From: Flavobacteriales bacterium
GTDB taxonomy: Bacteria > Bacteroidota > Bacteroidia > Flavobacteriales_D > Crocinitomicaceae
Length of the DNA: 64,000 nt
Direction: 5' to 3'
Assembly (NCBI GenBank): GCA_947470515.1
Contig: CANITF010000010.1
Coordinates: forward strand, 1 to 64,000
Of this stretch, positions 8,871 to 17,372 are shown one piece after another. Numbering within the stretch: position 1 is the first letter of the stretch; each line of letters begins with the position of its first letter. The notes below the pieces were generated by a model, which made no database searches, had not been told where the DNA came from, and worked only from the letters and a program-made list of their open reading frames with translations. Both the position numbers and the translations under genes were made by a program.

Positions 8871-8917
8871 ATAACGATTTACGTTTGCCCGATAGAAACT
8901 TAAATTACGCTCGTTAA
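8871..8917. repeat. decayed copy of the palindromic element
   Basis: The sequence GATAACGATTTACGTTTGCC on the left and TTACGCTCGTTAA on the right match the outer arms of the element at 2733-2817 with a few changes. The central hairpin is missing. It sits immediately downstream of the STAND gene stop, the same position the first copy takes relative to the caspase-like gene. Confidence 0.45.
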
Positions 8918-8929
8918 GTGCTAGCAAAG

Positions 8930-11900
8930 TTAAACAACTATCGGAGCTACTGATATTGCTATTTCATTAAAAGTATCTTTCCTTATAGACTTCAATACTC
9001 CAATCATTTTTAATGTTTCTTTAGCAAGCACTTTAGCCATTTTATGTTCACCTATTTCATTTAATTTTTGAACTGATAAATAATATGCTTCGATAGGTAA
9101 GTCAGCTAATTCATTAAGTGTCGATTTTACTTTTTGTATTTTAACATATTTTATTTTTTCTTGAATAATTCTTTTTTCAACTTTTTTGTTTGATAAACAA
9201 TATTGCATTAAATCAAGATTAGCGAATTGACTCAGTTGATTAGGTTCTGATGATTCATTTAAAAGTGCTTTAGCTATTGTAAAAAAGTGCTTTCTTTCTG
9301 AATCATCAAATAATGAAAAAGCTCGGTGAATAGTACCAATGATACCAGGAGGTTCATTCAATTCACTTTCTAGCATCAATGCTTCCAAATAAAATGCTTT
9401 TGATTGAGCTAATTCACCAACTTCAAAATTTAAAATTCCAAGCCTATTTAAAGCATTACTAATTCCTTTTTTTTCACCTAATTCTATGCGTATATCCAAA
9501 CATTCTTTGTACAGTTGCTCAGCCTCTTCAGTTTTTCCTTGATTAAAATTTAATCGTGCAATATCTGTGAGACTTGTACATATTCCTTTTTTATCATCCA
9601 ATTTCCTTCTTATACTCAAAGATTCTAAAAATAGTTCTTTTGCTTCTTCAATTTTTCCTTCAATAACTTTGATGTCTCCAAGTGCAGTTAGTGGGAAAGC
9701 AATTCTTCTTTTATCACCTAGCGATCTAAGAATTTCTAGTGATTCAAAATACATTAATTTGGCTTCATTTAGGCGGTTATTTGCTTTAAGAATATTAGCT
9801 TTATTATGCAGTATTTTAGCTATACCAGTTCTGTCCCCGATTTTAGTTGATATTACAAAAGATTCATCATACAAGGAAATTGCATCTTCGATCATTTTCT
9901 TTCCCTTCTTACTTATGGCAATGTTATTCAATACTTCAGCCTGTAAAAGTAAAAACTCATTTGCTTTTGCTAATTCTAGAGCCATTATATTATTCTCATG
10001 GCTTGAAACTTTATTATTCAAATATTTTTCGAGTTTCGCAAGTTCTATGTAAGATTTTGTTAAACCAAAGTAATCTTTATGTTCAGTTTTGTTTTTTATT
10101 ACTTCGATTAGTTTTTCTTTTGCATTGGAATACCTTCCTTGCATCATATCTAATTGAGAATCAAACAACATTAAATCCGATAATACTTTGTTATTTTTTA
10201 AAAGATTTGCCTCTTGTTGTGCAATTTGCATAGTGCTAATAAAAGATTCGAAGTTCCCTGTTGTATAAAATTTATCAACTAAAGAAATCAATATATCTAA
10301 ATCTGTATTTCCGGGATTTTCTGGAAATCGTTGAATAACTGATTCAAAATGAATCTTATTCTCTATTGCGAGAGAGAATAAGATATTAGCGATAATTTCA
10401 GTAGCAAGCCTTTTAATTTCTTGCGTTTCCTGATCGACTAGGTCTGACAAATCAATCAACACATCAGATTGGTCATTATTACAAAATCTCAAGACAATCA
10501 TTTCAACGGCTCCTTGTAATATTTTAAATTCTGAAATTCGTTTAAATAAATTTAGAACATCCATTGCATCATTTACTTTTGAAAAATGCAATTCAGCAAG
10601 CATGAATTCTAGAAAACGATCAAAAGCGAAACGCACAAAACAATCATCTTTTTCCCACTCTTCCATCAGAACGCCCAGTTCTAATAATTGAATGTATGGA
10701 CTATCTTTCTGCGCGTTAATCAAATAAGTTTTAAACGCATCCATTTTTATTAAAGTATCTCGTTCAATACGTTCAGTATTTTGTTTGTCAAATTCACGAA
10801 CTAATAGATTTAATAGTTTTAATCGCTCAGGAAAACCTGCAGATTCATTAGTCTTTTCAACGACAATATTGTCCAAATATAGTCGCATAGCTTCATCATT
10901 TTTTAATTGCGATGGTAACTTTGATCGGTGAAAAGATTGTAAAATTAATCTAGTCATTAGCGGACTTCGCAATAATTCCAGAGTAGTTCCATTTGGCTCT
11001 AATTCAGAAAAAGTAGTTAGCGGTCTATATTTATAAAATCCTTCGTCCTCTGAAATTACAGAATCTTTCCATTTAAAATCGCGATAAGCATTATAAAGTT
11101 GTTCGGTGAATTTTTTAGCTAAAGGTTTAAGACGAACCACATTTGAAGAGATCTTTTCTCCATTTTTTTCTTCCTCAACTTTATAATAATTATTAGTTGC
11201 AATTTCACCGAATTTCGAAATAGTTCTGCTATAAGCACTATCTCGAATACTTACAATAACTTTAAACCATCTGTAATTAGAAGATTGAGCGACCATGTTT
11301 TCAATCGACTTTATCAAATCGTTTATGTTACCAGAGTATTCATTCAGAGCATCAATTATCAAATAACAATTTAGATTTGCTTTAGAAAATATGTTATCTG
11401 CCAAACTTAAAAAGTCTTCGAGGTAATTGAGTTTTAATGCACAATCTCGAAGAAATTTACTGGCTATATCTGTTTGATTCAATGCGCTACCTCTATAAAA
11501 CAAAACCATATGGCCATCATCCTGCCATAATTCTGTTTTTTGTGCAAGCAAAGTACTCTTTCCGATTCCACTTTCACCTCCTAATACAAATCCATTAAAG
11601 GCGCTCGAACAAAACGAATCTAAATATTCATTTAAATCCTGTCTTTCGACTGTTGCTTCACGAAGATATTTACCCGACGTAATTAATGCTTGAATGGCGT
11701 TGTAACTAATATGCTTACCTAAAGAATGTAGAATTTCTCTGGATAGATTTTTTTCATCAATTATTTCTACATCCATTTGCTTTTGGGCAAGTAAATCTTT
11801 CCAATGTTCAAAACGAGTAGTTTTTTCAAGATGTTCGCCTGATGAAGAAAGGTAAATAAGAGTGTTTTTAGTACTTCCTTCAAATACAAAAACATCTTTA

Positions 11901-12853
11901 CCCATCTCTGGCAATCCTATTTCATTCGTCTGTTCCACATCAAAAAACGCATATAGAGGGAGTATTTCGCCAGTAGAATCATTAATTATAAATAGTGGAG
12001 AAATTGAGGGATTTATACCATCTCGAGTGAAATCAACTTTGCTTTGTGATGGATTTGAGCCCATTAGTCGAATACCATTGACTCCATTTTTGCTAGATTC
12101 AACATGCCAAAGTGTGTATCTAGATACAAAACGCACCTCCTGTAAAATATCACATAACAGCGGATAATATTCATCGAACTCTTTTTGTGCTCTCTCTTTA
12201 CTTTGATTAAATCCATGTGCAAGCCCATTTCTATAATTTATAAGTGCTTGGATTTTACCGAGTTTTTTAGTTTTTGTTTTTATGTTTCCGTGCTCATCAC
12301 TGTAGGATTGACTCAACAAAAAAGGGTCTTTGCATTTACTTTCTAATTTTTCATATGCGCTCCTCATTTCTGGTGAAAACAATTGAATTCCTTTATCTCT
12401 AAATACAGGTAAAGACCTGGCAATTAAAAGATTCCAAGCCGAAATAAGTGGCCTAGAAAGATCCTTTGTAAGTGTTTGATGTATTTGCAAATCCTTAAGT
12501 TCCGGAACACGAATATATTCGCTAGCTAATTGGAGAGACAGGTATTTCAATATAGCTGTAAAAGTATCTACCATTAACTTACATTTCATTCTCGGATCTG
12601 TTTCTTTTAAAAGATCACTGAAGGGTCGCGCAATAAGATAAGGGTAAGCAGAAACAACTTCTTGTTCAAAAGGAGTAAAATCTTTTTTTTCGGAATTAAC
12701 AGTTGTTTGGGTTAAAGAGGAAATAATTGGATTATTTAATTCAGGTTTTGCCTCTACTATTCCTTCATGTGAAATAAACTTTACCTCACCACTAAATGTG
12801 TCTAACACATAAAGTCCATTTGATGCTAAAAATCCTTCGTATCTTTTTTCCAT
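8930..12853 (-). CDS. STAND-type NTPase with HEPN-like motif and C-terminal TPR repeats
   Basis: Counted from the ATG at 12853 the protein has about 1307 residues; a TTG 13 codons upstream is an alternative start. The N-terminal 250 residues are helical and contain an RNGLAH motif (R208-H213), which fits the Rx4-6H signature with Asn after Arg that marks HEPN domains. A P-loop NTPase follows, with Walker A GESGIGKST (about 426-434), a Walker B of the LIIDALNE kind (498-505) and a sensor-like VSIRDS. The last 450 residues hold tandem TPR units with repeated NALNRLG and KGxxxxL patterns. This is the domain logic of STAND immune sensors: TPR ligand recognition, NTPase oligomerisation, N-terminal effector. 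It lies 108 bases downstream of a GIY-YIG gene on the same strand. Toxicity of the HEPN-like part is inferred. Confidence 0.8.
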   Translation of the reverse strand: MEKRYEGFLASNGLYVLDTFSGEVKFISHEGIVEAKPELNNPIISSLTQTTVNSEKKDFTPFEQEVVSAYPYLIARPFSDLLKETDPRMKCKLMVDTFTAILKYLSLQLASEYIRVPELKDLQIHQTLTKDLSRPLISAWNLLIARSLPVFRDKGIQLFSPEMRSAYEKLESKCKDPFLLSQSYSDEHGNIKTKTKKLGKIQALINYRNGLAHGFNQSKERAQKEFDEYYPLLCDILQEVRFVSRYTLWHVESSKNGVNGIRLMGSNPSQSKVDFTRDGINPSISPLFIINDSTGEILPLYAFFDVEQTNEIGLPEMGKDVFVFEGSTKNTLIYLSSSGEHLEKTTRFEHWKDLLAQKQMDVEIIDEKNLSREILHSLGKHISYNAIQALITSGKYLREATVERQDLNEYLDSFCSSAFNGFVLGGESGIGKSTLLAQKTELWQDDGHMVLFYRGSALNQTDIASKFLRDCALKLNYLEDFLSLADNIFSKANLNCYLIIDALNEYSGNINDLIKSIENMVAQSSNYRWFKVIVSIRDSAYSRTISKFGEIATNNYYKVEEEKNGEKISSNVVRLKPLAKKFTEQLYNAYRDFKWKDSVISEDEGFYKYRPLTTFSELEPNGTTLELLRSPLMTRLILQSFHRSKLPSQLKNDEAMRLYLDNIVVEKTNESAGFPERLKLLNLLVREFDKQNTERIERDTLIKMDAFKTYLINAQKDSPYIQLLELGVLMEEWEKDDCFVRFAFDRFLEFMLAELHFSKVNDAMDVLNLFKRISEFKILQGAVEMIVLRFCNNDQSDVLIDLSDLVDQETQEIKRLATEIIANILFSLAIENKIHFESVIQRFPENPGNTDLDILISLVDKFYTTGNFESFISTMQIAQQEANLLKNNKVLSDLMLFDSQLDMMQGRYSNAKEKLIEVIKNKTEHKDYFGLTKSYIELAKLEKYLNNKVSSHENNIMALELAKANEFLLLQAEVLNNIAISKKGKKMIEDAISLYDESFVISTKIGDRTGIAKILHNKANILKANNRLNEAKLMYFESLEILRSLGDKRRIAFPLTALGDIKVIEGKIEEAKELFLESLSIRRKLDDKKGICTSLTDIARLNFNQGKTEEAEQLYKECLDIRIELGEKKGISNALNRLGILNFEVGELAQSKAFYLEALMLESELNEPPGIIGTIHRAFSLFDDSERKHFFTIAKALLNESSEPNQLSQFANLDLMQYCLSNKKVEKRIIQEKIKYVKIQKVKSTLNELADLPIEAYYLSVQKLNEIGEHKMAKVLAKETLKMIGVLKSIRKDTFNEIAISVAPIVV

Positions 12854-12961
12854 ATATTTAAATATTAAATGTTTGACTGCAGAGGAAGGCAACCATATAT
12901 TTTACATAACCCATATCATCAAAAAATGTAAACTGCTTGTTGTTCGGTATTATTTTCTGTT

Positions 12962-13552
12962 CTATGATCTTTGAATATTCCATTCGAATCTATTACATGT
13001 CAATATCAATTTTTCCATTTCTTTAATTTCATCCTTTGTTTTTTCAGACATAATATAAATACCAAACTCAACATTGACGGACGAGTTTATTAAAGAGTTT
13101 AAATGACAGTTTGTTGCTTGTCCATCAATAAAACAGTTTTTAGGATGAATTTTACCGTAACCTTGATTTATGCGTTTTTTAAAATTATCTGTGCAACGTC
13201 CGATATATTTTATTTCATTATTAATAGAGTAGAAATAAAGCCCCTTGTCGTTCAAATTGTCTTTAATTTTAAACTCGCAAAATTTATTATCTCCATATTT
13301 ATTTAAAAAACACAAATAATTAATATCGTTTGTTAGTTTTAAATGTTTTAAAAAGTCACCAAGTTTTGAGTGTAAATGATTTCTGTATTTGTCCGATAAC
13401 AAAATTTTTAAGCGTAAATATTTCTCATGTTCAAAGGTCTCTTTAAGTGTTTTATTATTTTTGTCAAAGAAAACGTTTTCATAATTCTTCCTTTCAAAAG
13501 TAAGTGGTATAATTTTAAATACTAGTTTTCTATCATTAATTCTTATCTCCAT
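12962..13552 (-). CDS. GIY-YIG domain protein
   Basis: The C-terminal half of this 196-residue protein carries the GIY-YIG hallmarks: GLY at 104-106, YIG at 117-119, then Arg127 in KKRINQGYG, and a C-terminal Glu-rich helix (about 174-182) that could supply the metal-binding Glu. The first 95 residues form an unassigned domain. GIY-YIG domains cut or nick DNA in homing endonucleases, repair enzymes and restriction systems. The gene directly precedes the HEPN/STAND/TPR gene on the same strand and may be its partner, either as a second effector or as a modifier. The family call is good; activity is not shown. Confidence 0.72.
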   Translation of the reverse strand: MEIRINDRKLVFKIIPLTFERKNYENVFFDKNNKTLKETFEHEKYLRLKILLSDKYRNHLHSKLGDFLKHLKLTNDINYLCFLNKYGDNKFCEFKIKDNLNDKGLYFYSINNEIKYIGRCTDNFKKRINQGYGKIHPKNCFIDGQATNCHLNSLINSSVNVEFGIYIMSEKTKDEIKEMEKLILTCNRFEWNIQRS

Positions 13553-13623
13553 TTATCCAAGTTCATAGATTAGTTACCAAAATAAGGTGCGTTTCAAAAA
13601 ATCAAACAATTTATCAGTCTCAC

Positions 13624-13725
13624 AGCGAATACAGCGGCATTTTCCGGATGGACGCTTCCTTTTACAAGGCCATCGCAGATGTAACAGAGGTAAGTTGGTT
13701 CGAGGTGGGACATGTTTATAATTGA
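13624..13725 (+). pseudogene. coding remnant, C-terminal fragment of an unknown protein
   Basis: A plus-strand frame reads as protein-like sequence (SGIFRMDASFYKAIADV, then SWFEVGH) and ends in TGA inside the 3' end of the convergent ATPase gene. No full gene surrounds it. A second, more decayed copy of the same sequence lies at 14941-14999, on the other side of the ATPase gene. The parent gene is not recognised. Confidence 0.4.
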
Positions 13726-14852
13726 GTATTTCTTACAAATTCACGGAAATTATCTTTGTCAATTACAGTGCCCGTTGCATCATATTCACGCAAGAAAGTG
13801 GAAGGAATTTTAACGGACCCTTTTTGTTTCCATTTAAATTCATAGGCAGTTAATTGACCATTTGATTCTTCCACAAAATCGATTTCTTGCTTTTGTACCG
13901 TGCGCCAGAAATAGTTGTTTGTATAGATAAGATTGTATTGTTGCATCTTCAAACGCTCTGATATTAAAAAATTCTCCCACAAAGCACCTTTATCTGTTCG
14001 CAAATCCAGTGGATTAAGATTATTGATGATCATATTACGAATTCCGTTATCGTAAAAGTAAATCTTCCGGTTATTTTTGATTTCATTGCGTTGGTTCCTG
14101 CTGAAACTATTTAATCTGAAAACAATGAATGCCTTTTCTAGTAGGTCAATGTATTTTGAAACAGTAGCTTTGTCAATCTGCAACATATTGGACAATTCAT
14201 TGTAGGAAACCTCACTTCCCAGCTGTAAGGCTAATGCTTTCAATAATTTATCCAATAAATCCGGCTTTTTAATGCCGGTTAATGACAATACATCTTTGTA
14301 TAAATAACTGGATGTAAGTTGCTTTAATACCTCACGTGCTTCAGATCGGTTATTAAGTATATCTGGATACATCCCGTAAATCAATCTTTCTTCCAGTTGC
14401 GCGTTTGCTTCTACATATCCAACATGGTCTTCAAATTCTTCCCAACTAATTGGAAATAACTGGTATTCAAACTTTCTTCCAGTTAATGGTTCCTGTGTTG
14501 AATTACTAATTTCCAATGCAGAAGATCCACTCAATACTAATTGCACATTTTTGATTTGATCCGTGATCATTTTGCCAATGAGTCCAATATCTTTGATCCG
14601 TTGTGCCTCATCGATGAAAATATAATGGTGATTTCCAATGATGGATTTCAATTTTGAAACACCGGCATTTTCTAATAAATCTCTAATTTCTGGGTCGTCT
14701 CCATTTAGAAATAGAAAATCTTTTCCATCAAGACATTCTTTTAACAAAGTAGTTTTTCCTACTTGTCTTGGCCCAAGTAGAACAATAGCTTTTCCTTTAT
14801 TAAGCTTAGAAATTAGTGTTTTATATAAGTCTCTTTTAATCATAATCACCAA
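13716..14852 (-). CDS. AAA-type ATP-binding protein, AAA_14/DUF4143 family
   Basis: The 378-residue length, a Walker A GPRQVGKTT near residue 32, a Walker B FIDEAQRI near residue 98 and a LSGSSALE sensor motif match the AAA_14 ATPases. The C-terminal half carries the DUF4143 domain, with a winged-helix-like region (NELSNMLQIDKATVSKYI) and a nuclease-like end (WENFLISERL, QEIDFVEE). Such proteins are widespread and of unclear role; some lie in mobile or defence regions. It is flanked on both sides by copies of one short decayed coding sequence, suggesting it was inserted between them or duplicated with its flanks. Confidence 0.85.
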   Translation of the reverse strand: MVIMIKRDLYKTLISKLNKGKAIVLLGPRQVGKTTLLKECLDGKDFLFLNGDDPEIRDLLENAGVSKLKSIIGNHHYIFIDEAQRIKDIGLIGKMITDQIKNVQLVLSGSSALEISNSTQEPLTGRKFEYQLFPISWEEFEDHVGYVEANAQLEERLIYGMYPDILNNRSEAREVLKQLTSSYLYKDVLSLTGIKKPDLLDKLLKALALQLGSEVSYNELSNMLQIDKATVSKYIDLLEKAFIVFRLNSFSRNQRNEIKNNRKIYFYDNGIRNMIINNLNPLDLRTDKGALWENFLISERLKMQQYNLIYTNNYFWRTVQKQEIDFVEESNGQLTAYEFKWKQKGSVKIPSTFLREYDATGTVIDKDNFREFVRNTQL

Positions 14853-14940
14853 ATATACTATATTTTTAGAGAATTAAATCTCCGAATAAGTATATTATTT
14901 GTAGTTTTAATTTCTTCTCGTAGCGTTTATTGTACATACA

Positions 14941-14999
14941 TTTCCTTTTAGAAAGCCATCTTATGTGCAGTGCAGTTAGGTTGGTTAGAGTTGGGACAT
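14941..14999 (+). repeat. decayed direct repeat of 13655-13713
   Basis: By eye I count 43 of 59 identical bases without gaps against 13655-13713. Read in the matching frame it shows the same residues (SF, KAI, W.E.GH) but with an internal stop after SF, so this copy is dead. The two copies bracket the DUF4143 ATPase gene in the same orientation. Confidence 0.55.
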
Positions 15000-15056
15000 T
15001 AAAAATCCTTTTTCATTTGATTCGCAGTTTATATTTGAGTTGTCAATATTGAATAA

Positions 15057-15245
15057 CTAAACTCTTTCAGTATCTCCAATATAAATAGCACCTTCGCAAC
15101 CTCGGCATCGCCCAACTTTTGTCATTAATGAACTTGGACAATCGCCCTTAGAATCACAACCAATGTGTCCACATTTTTTGTGTCTAATTTTGGCAGCATT
15201 GCATGTTTTTCCTGAGACATTTTTTCTTTCGTTACAAGATGGCAT
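15057..15245 (-). CDS. small Cys-rich protein, zinc-ribbon-like
   Basis: From the ATG at 15245 the product has 62 residues with seven cysteines (4, 15, 25, 30, 36, 47 and 50) and two nearby histidines, mostly in CGHIGC and CRGC pairs. That strongly suggests metal binding. The frame is open further upstream to 15377, but that part overlaps the end of the broken gene at 15268-15945 in another frame, so the shorter form is preferred. It would be the last gene of the minus-strand group beginning near 16.3 kb. Function unknown. Confidence 0.5.
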   Translation of the reverse strand: MPSCNERKNVSGKTCNAAKIRHKKCGHIGCDSKGDCPSSLMTKVGRCRGCEGAIYIGDTERV

Positions 15246-15267
15246 AATATTCTTTTTAAAATTGCTC

Positions 15268-15945
15268 CTACTCTTGACGATTTTCAGAATACTCGTTGTT
15301 TTTAATGGTTTTCTTGTCTCCACTTTTATAGTTACAATTGTTGTTAAGTCGATCTCTTTTATCCTTGAACATAACACTGTCTCTTGCTGCCATCCATATT
15401 GTCCCTAAAAGTGATTTATCAAAGTTCACTAATACATAACCTTACCAATGAGCAGAAAATGGCCAATACACATTATTTAAAAATTTTAATAATCTAATTG
15501 GAAATTTATTTGATACCATAAAATCATTACCAATCATTGGTTTTTCATTACTATAGAAATAATAACCTGAGGTTTCATTGTAATAAAGATTTTTATTAAT
15601 TGATTCTATAAACTCATTTTGAATCTGTTTATCAAATTGGTTCATTTCAGTTTCAATTTCAACAATATTTTGGTTTTTATATGATAATTGATAAAAAAAA
15701 TCACTGGCACTCCTTGAAATCCAAACAGTGCTTTTTTCTAAATTTGAACTATCGACTTTGAAAAAACATTCTTCTTGGCAGCCACCACCACTGTATCCTA
15801 TTACAATTAAATAGTGAACAAACGTTTTTGATTCACTGTTGAAAATAATCTTATGTAAAGCAAATATACTTAAGTGTCTAATCGAAGAACACTGAAGTGG
15901 ATCACTTCTGCGCTCTTTCGTTGATAACTGAATTAAGGTGTTCAT
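15268..15945 (-). pseudogene. hypothetical gene interrupted by an in-frame TAA
   Basis: The upstream part (15442-15945) reads as a 167-residue protein ending SAHW and TAA. The same frame continues immediately after that stop for 57 more protein-like codons (NFDKSLLGTIWMAARDS and on to SGDKKT, NEYSE) to a TAG at 15268-15270. The last part is matched by a remnant at 16314-16376, which supports it as a genuine protein tail. The gene therefore looks like a 224-residue protein with a nonsense mutation, or a truncated but still functional 167-residue one. The family is unknown. It starts 5 bases after the 113-residue gene. Confidence 0.5.
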
Positions 15946-15950
15946 TACTA

Positions 15951-16292
15951 TTATTTTGGATATAGATTACTAAAATCCCTTTCTTGTTCAATCCATTCTT
16001 CTTCCTCATCATACCAATAACCTTTTCTTTTTTTAGTATTGTGATCGTATACTACTACATATAAATCATTTTCTCTCGAAAAATCCATTAACTCATCATA
16101 AAAACTAAAATCATTTAATGTGTGATTGGAATAGTTTAGGAAGAGCGAATATGAACTTTCAGGATCATTTTCGTCCTCTTTTTTAATTGTTACTTTTTCT
16201 GAGTTGTCGAGAATATTTTGTGTAAATTCGATGCAAGACTCTTTCAAATCATCGTCTTCGGGGGAAAAACTATTAAAATCAATTGTTATCAT
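15951..16292 (-). CDS. hypothetical acidic protein, 113 aa
   Basis: The product is strongly acidic (many Asp and Glu, including an EEEEW run) and has no signal peptide or membrane span. The middle, with DLYVVVYDHN, looks like a beta strand and turn. I recognise no family. Small acidic proteins placed directly before or after an unknown gene in duplicated cassettes are often immunity proteins or antitoxins, and its partner here would be the broken gene 5 bases downstream. That reading is speculative. Confidence 0.5.
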   Translation of the reverse strand: MITIDFNSFSPEDDDLKESCIEFTQNILDNSEKVTIKKEDENDPESSYSLFLNYSNHTLNDFSFYDELMDFSRENDLYVVVYDHNTKKRKGYWYDEEEEWIEQERDFSNLYPK

Positions 16293-16313
16293 TGTGTTTG
16301 AATTTTATTTTTC

Positions 16314-16376
16314 CTACTCATAAGGCTTTTCGGAATACGCCTCGTTTTTTTGAGTGGTTTTCTTGTCTCCACTTTT
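16314..16376 (-). pseudogene. C-terminal remnant related to the gene at 15268-15945
   Basis: On the minus strand, 20 codons ending in TAG read KSGDKKT, then NEAYSEK, closely matching the tail of the interrupted gene. Upstream the similarity continues at DNA level to about 16400 but with stops and indels. It sits just upstream of the 113-residue gene, as the other tail sits just upstream of the Cys-rich gene. The rest of the 307-base gap up to 16599 shows nothing else coding. Confidence 0.45.
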
Positions 16377-16599
16377 TTAGTCACAATAGTTGATTAGCCT
16401 TTATCGTATTGCTACTTCTTTTAAACTTGGAATAATTCATTAATAGCTCTGGACATCATTTCACGATGTCTTCATTGTGAATACTTTTTTTGATTAAGCA
16501 ATCCTATCTGCAATTGTTTTTTGAATTACTTAGTATCTCATAAACCGGAATATATAAAAATGAATTGAATTTATACCTATCTTTTTTTTATAAACTCTA

Positions 16600-16827
16600 T
16601 TAATTAACTTTTCCATATTGTTGTTCCCATACCTCAGCACCAGTGCGGTTATCGTGAGGAAGATCACTTGGCTTTTTATGATTGACCATTATTATAATGA
16701 ATACAATAGTAAATAACCAAAAAAAAATAAAGTACTTTCCAAAATGGCCTTTAAAATACCATCGGATAAAAGCTACTGTTAGTGCGATTATAATTATTTT
16801 ATTGAGAAGTTCCCAAAATCCTTTCAT
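16600..16827 (-). CDS. small membrane protein, last gene of the envelope operon
   Basis: The 75-residue product has two hydrophobic segments (about 8-23 and 32-49) and a polar C-terminal tail of about 25 residues ending near EVWEQQYGK. It starts 10 bases after the DUF350-like gene, so it belongs to the same minus-strand operon. No family is recognised. A helper or assembly subunit of the neighbouring membrane proteins is a reasonable guess. Confidence 0.55.
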   Translation of the reverse strand: MKGFWELLNKIIIIALTVAFIRWYFKGHFGKYFIFFWLFTIVFIIIMVNHKKPSDLPHDNRTGAEVWEQQYGKVN

Positions 16828-16837
16828 ACTGCGTAGT

Positions 16838-17362
16838 TTACATTATATTAGGAACATCTGGATAGGGAATAAACGATTCTATGAAAATAATAAATGGATT
16901 TTTTGTAAACATTGCAGTCACGATAGTTAAAACACTGATCAAGATGGCAACACCAACGTTATTCTCCTTGATTTGAGTGTATTCATCAAGTTGTGTTGTA
17001 AGAAAAGCAAACATTTTGTAGGCAATAAATACAATTGCAGCACTAAAAACATAACCAAGAAATAAAAACATTCCAATGTATTGGGCATATTTCAAAATTA
17101 ATGTGCCGAGCGAATAATTACTTGTTTGAATGAGTTTAAAAGTTGCTGTAAGCGGTTCCATTATTCCAAAGGTAATGTATGAAACTGAAAAGATTGTTCC
17201 GCTTAAAAAGATGAGAAATGACAGGTTCTTGTATGGATCGATTTCCCCAGTTTTTTTAACGTAGAAATTCATTACTACCATTTTCGTTAAAAAAACGGTC
17301 ATTATTCCTATCAAAACGGATAATAATAACTCAAAGGCTGCAGAACTGAAAATTGTACTCAT
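16838..17362 (-). CDS. DUF350-like polytopic membrane protein
   Basis: I place the start at the ATG at 17362 (174 residues), 10 bases after the upstream stop; an in-frame ATG at 17479 would overlap the upstream gene by more than 100 bases. Five to six hydrophobic segments are visible, and the last one with its NNVGVAILI and ESFIPYPDVPN context resembles DUF350 (YjfL-like) proteins, whose second repeat ends in a similar IPFP/IPYP motif. DUF350 proteins are inner-membrane proteins of unknown function. Context puts it in the seven-gene envelope operon. Confidence 0.6.
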   Translation of the reverse strand: MSTIFSSAAFELLLSVLIGIMTVFLTKMVVMNFYVKKTGEIDPYKNLSFLIFLSGTIFSVSYITFGIMEPLTATFKLIQTSNYSLGTLILKYAQYIGMFLFLGYVFSAAIVFIAYKMFAFLTTQLDEYTQIKENNVGVAILISVLTIVTAMFTKNPFIIFIESFIPYPDVPNIM

Positions 17363-17372
17363 AGTTTTTATT

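Noticed and set aside
9567-10233. Long plus-strand open frames inside the STAND gene (9567-10052 and 9847-10233)
   Set aside because: They are antisense to the TPR region, whose periodic sequence opens frames on the other strand, and their products are low-complexity, Ser/Leu/Phe-rich and without motifs.
12854-12892. TTG start of the STAND protein
   Set aside because: An ATG 13 codons later is preferred, although neither has a clear ribosome-binding site and the TTG cannot be excluded.
15246-15377. N-terminal extension of the small Cys-rich protein
   Set aside because: The extension reads the tail of the broken gene in another frame; the ATG at 15245 gives a compact, motif-complete protein.
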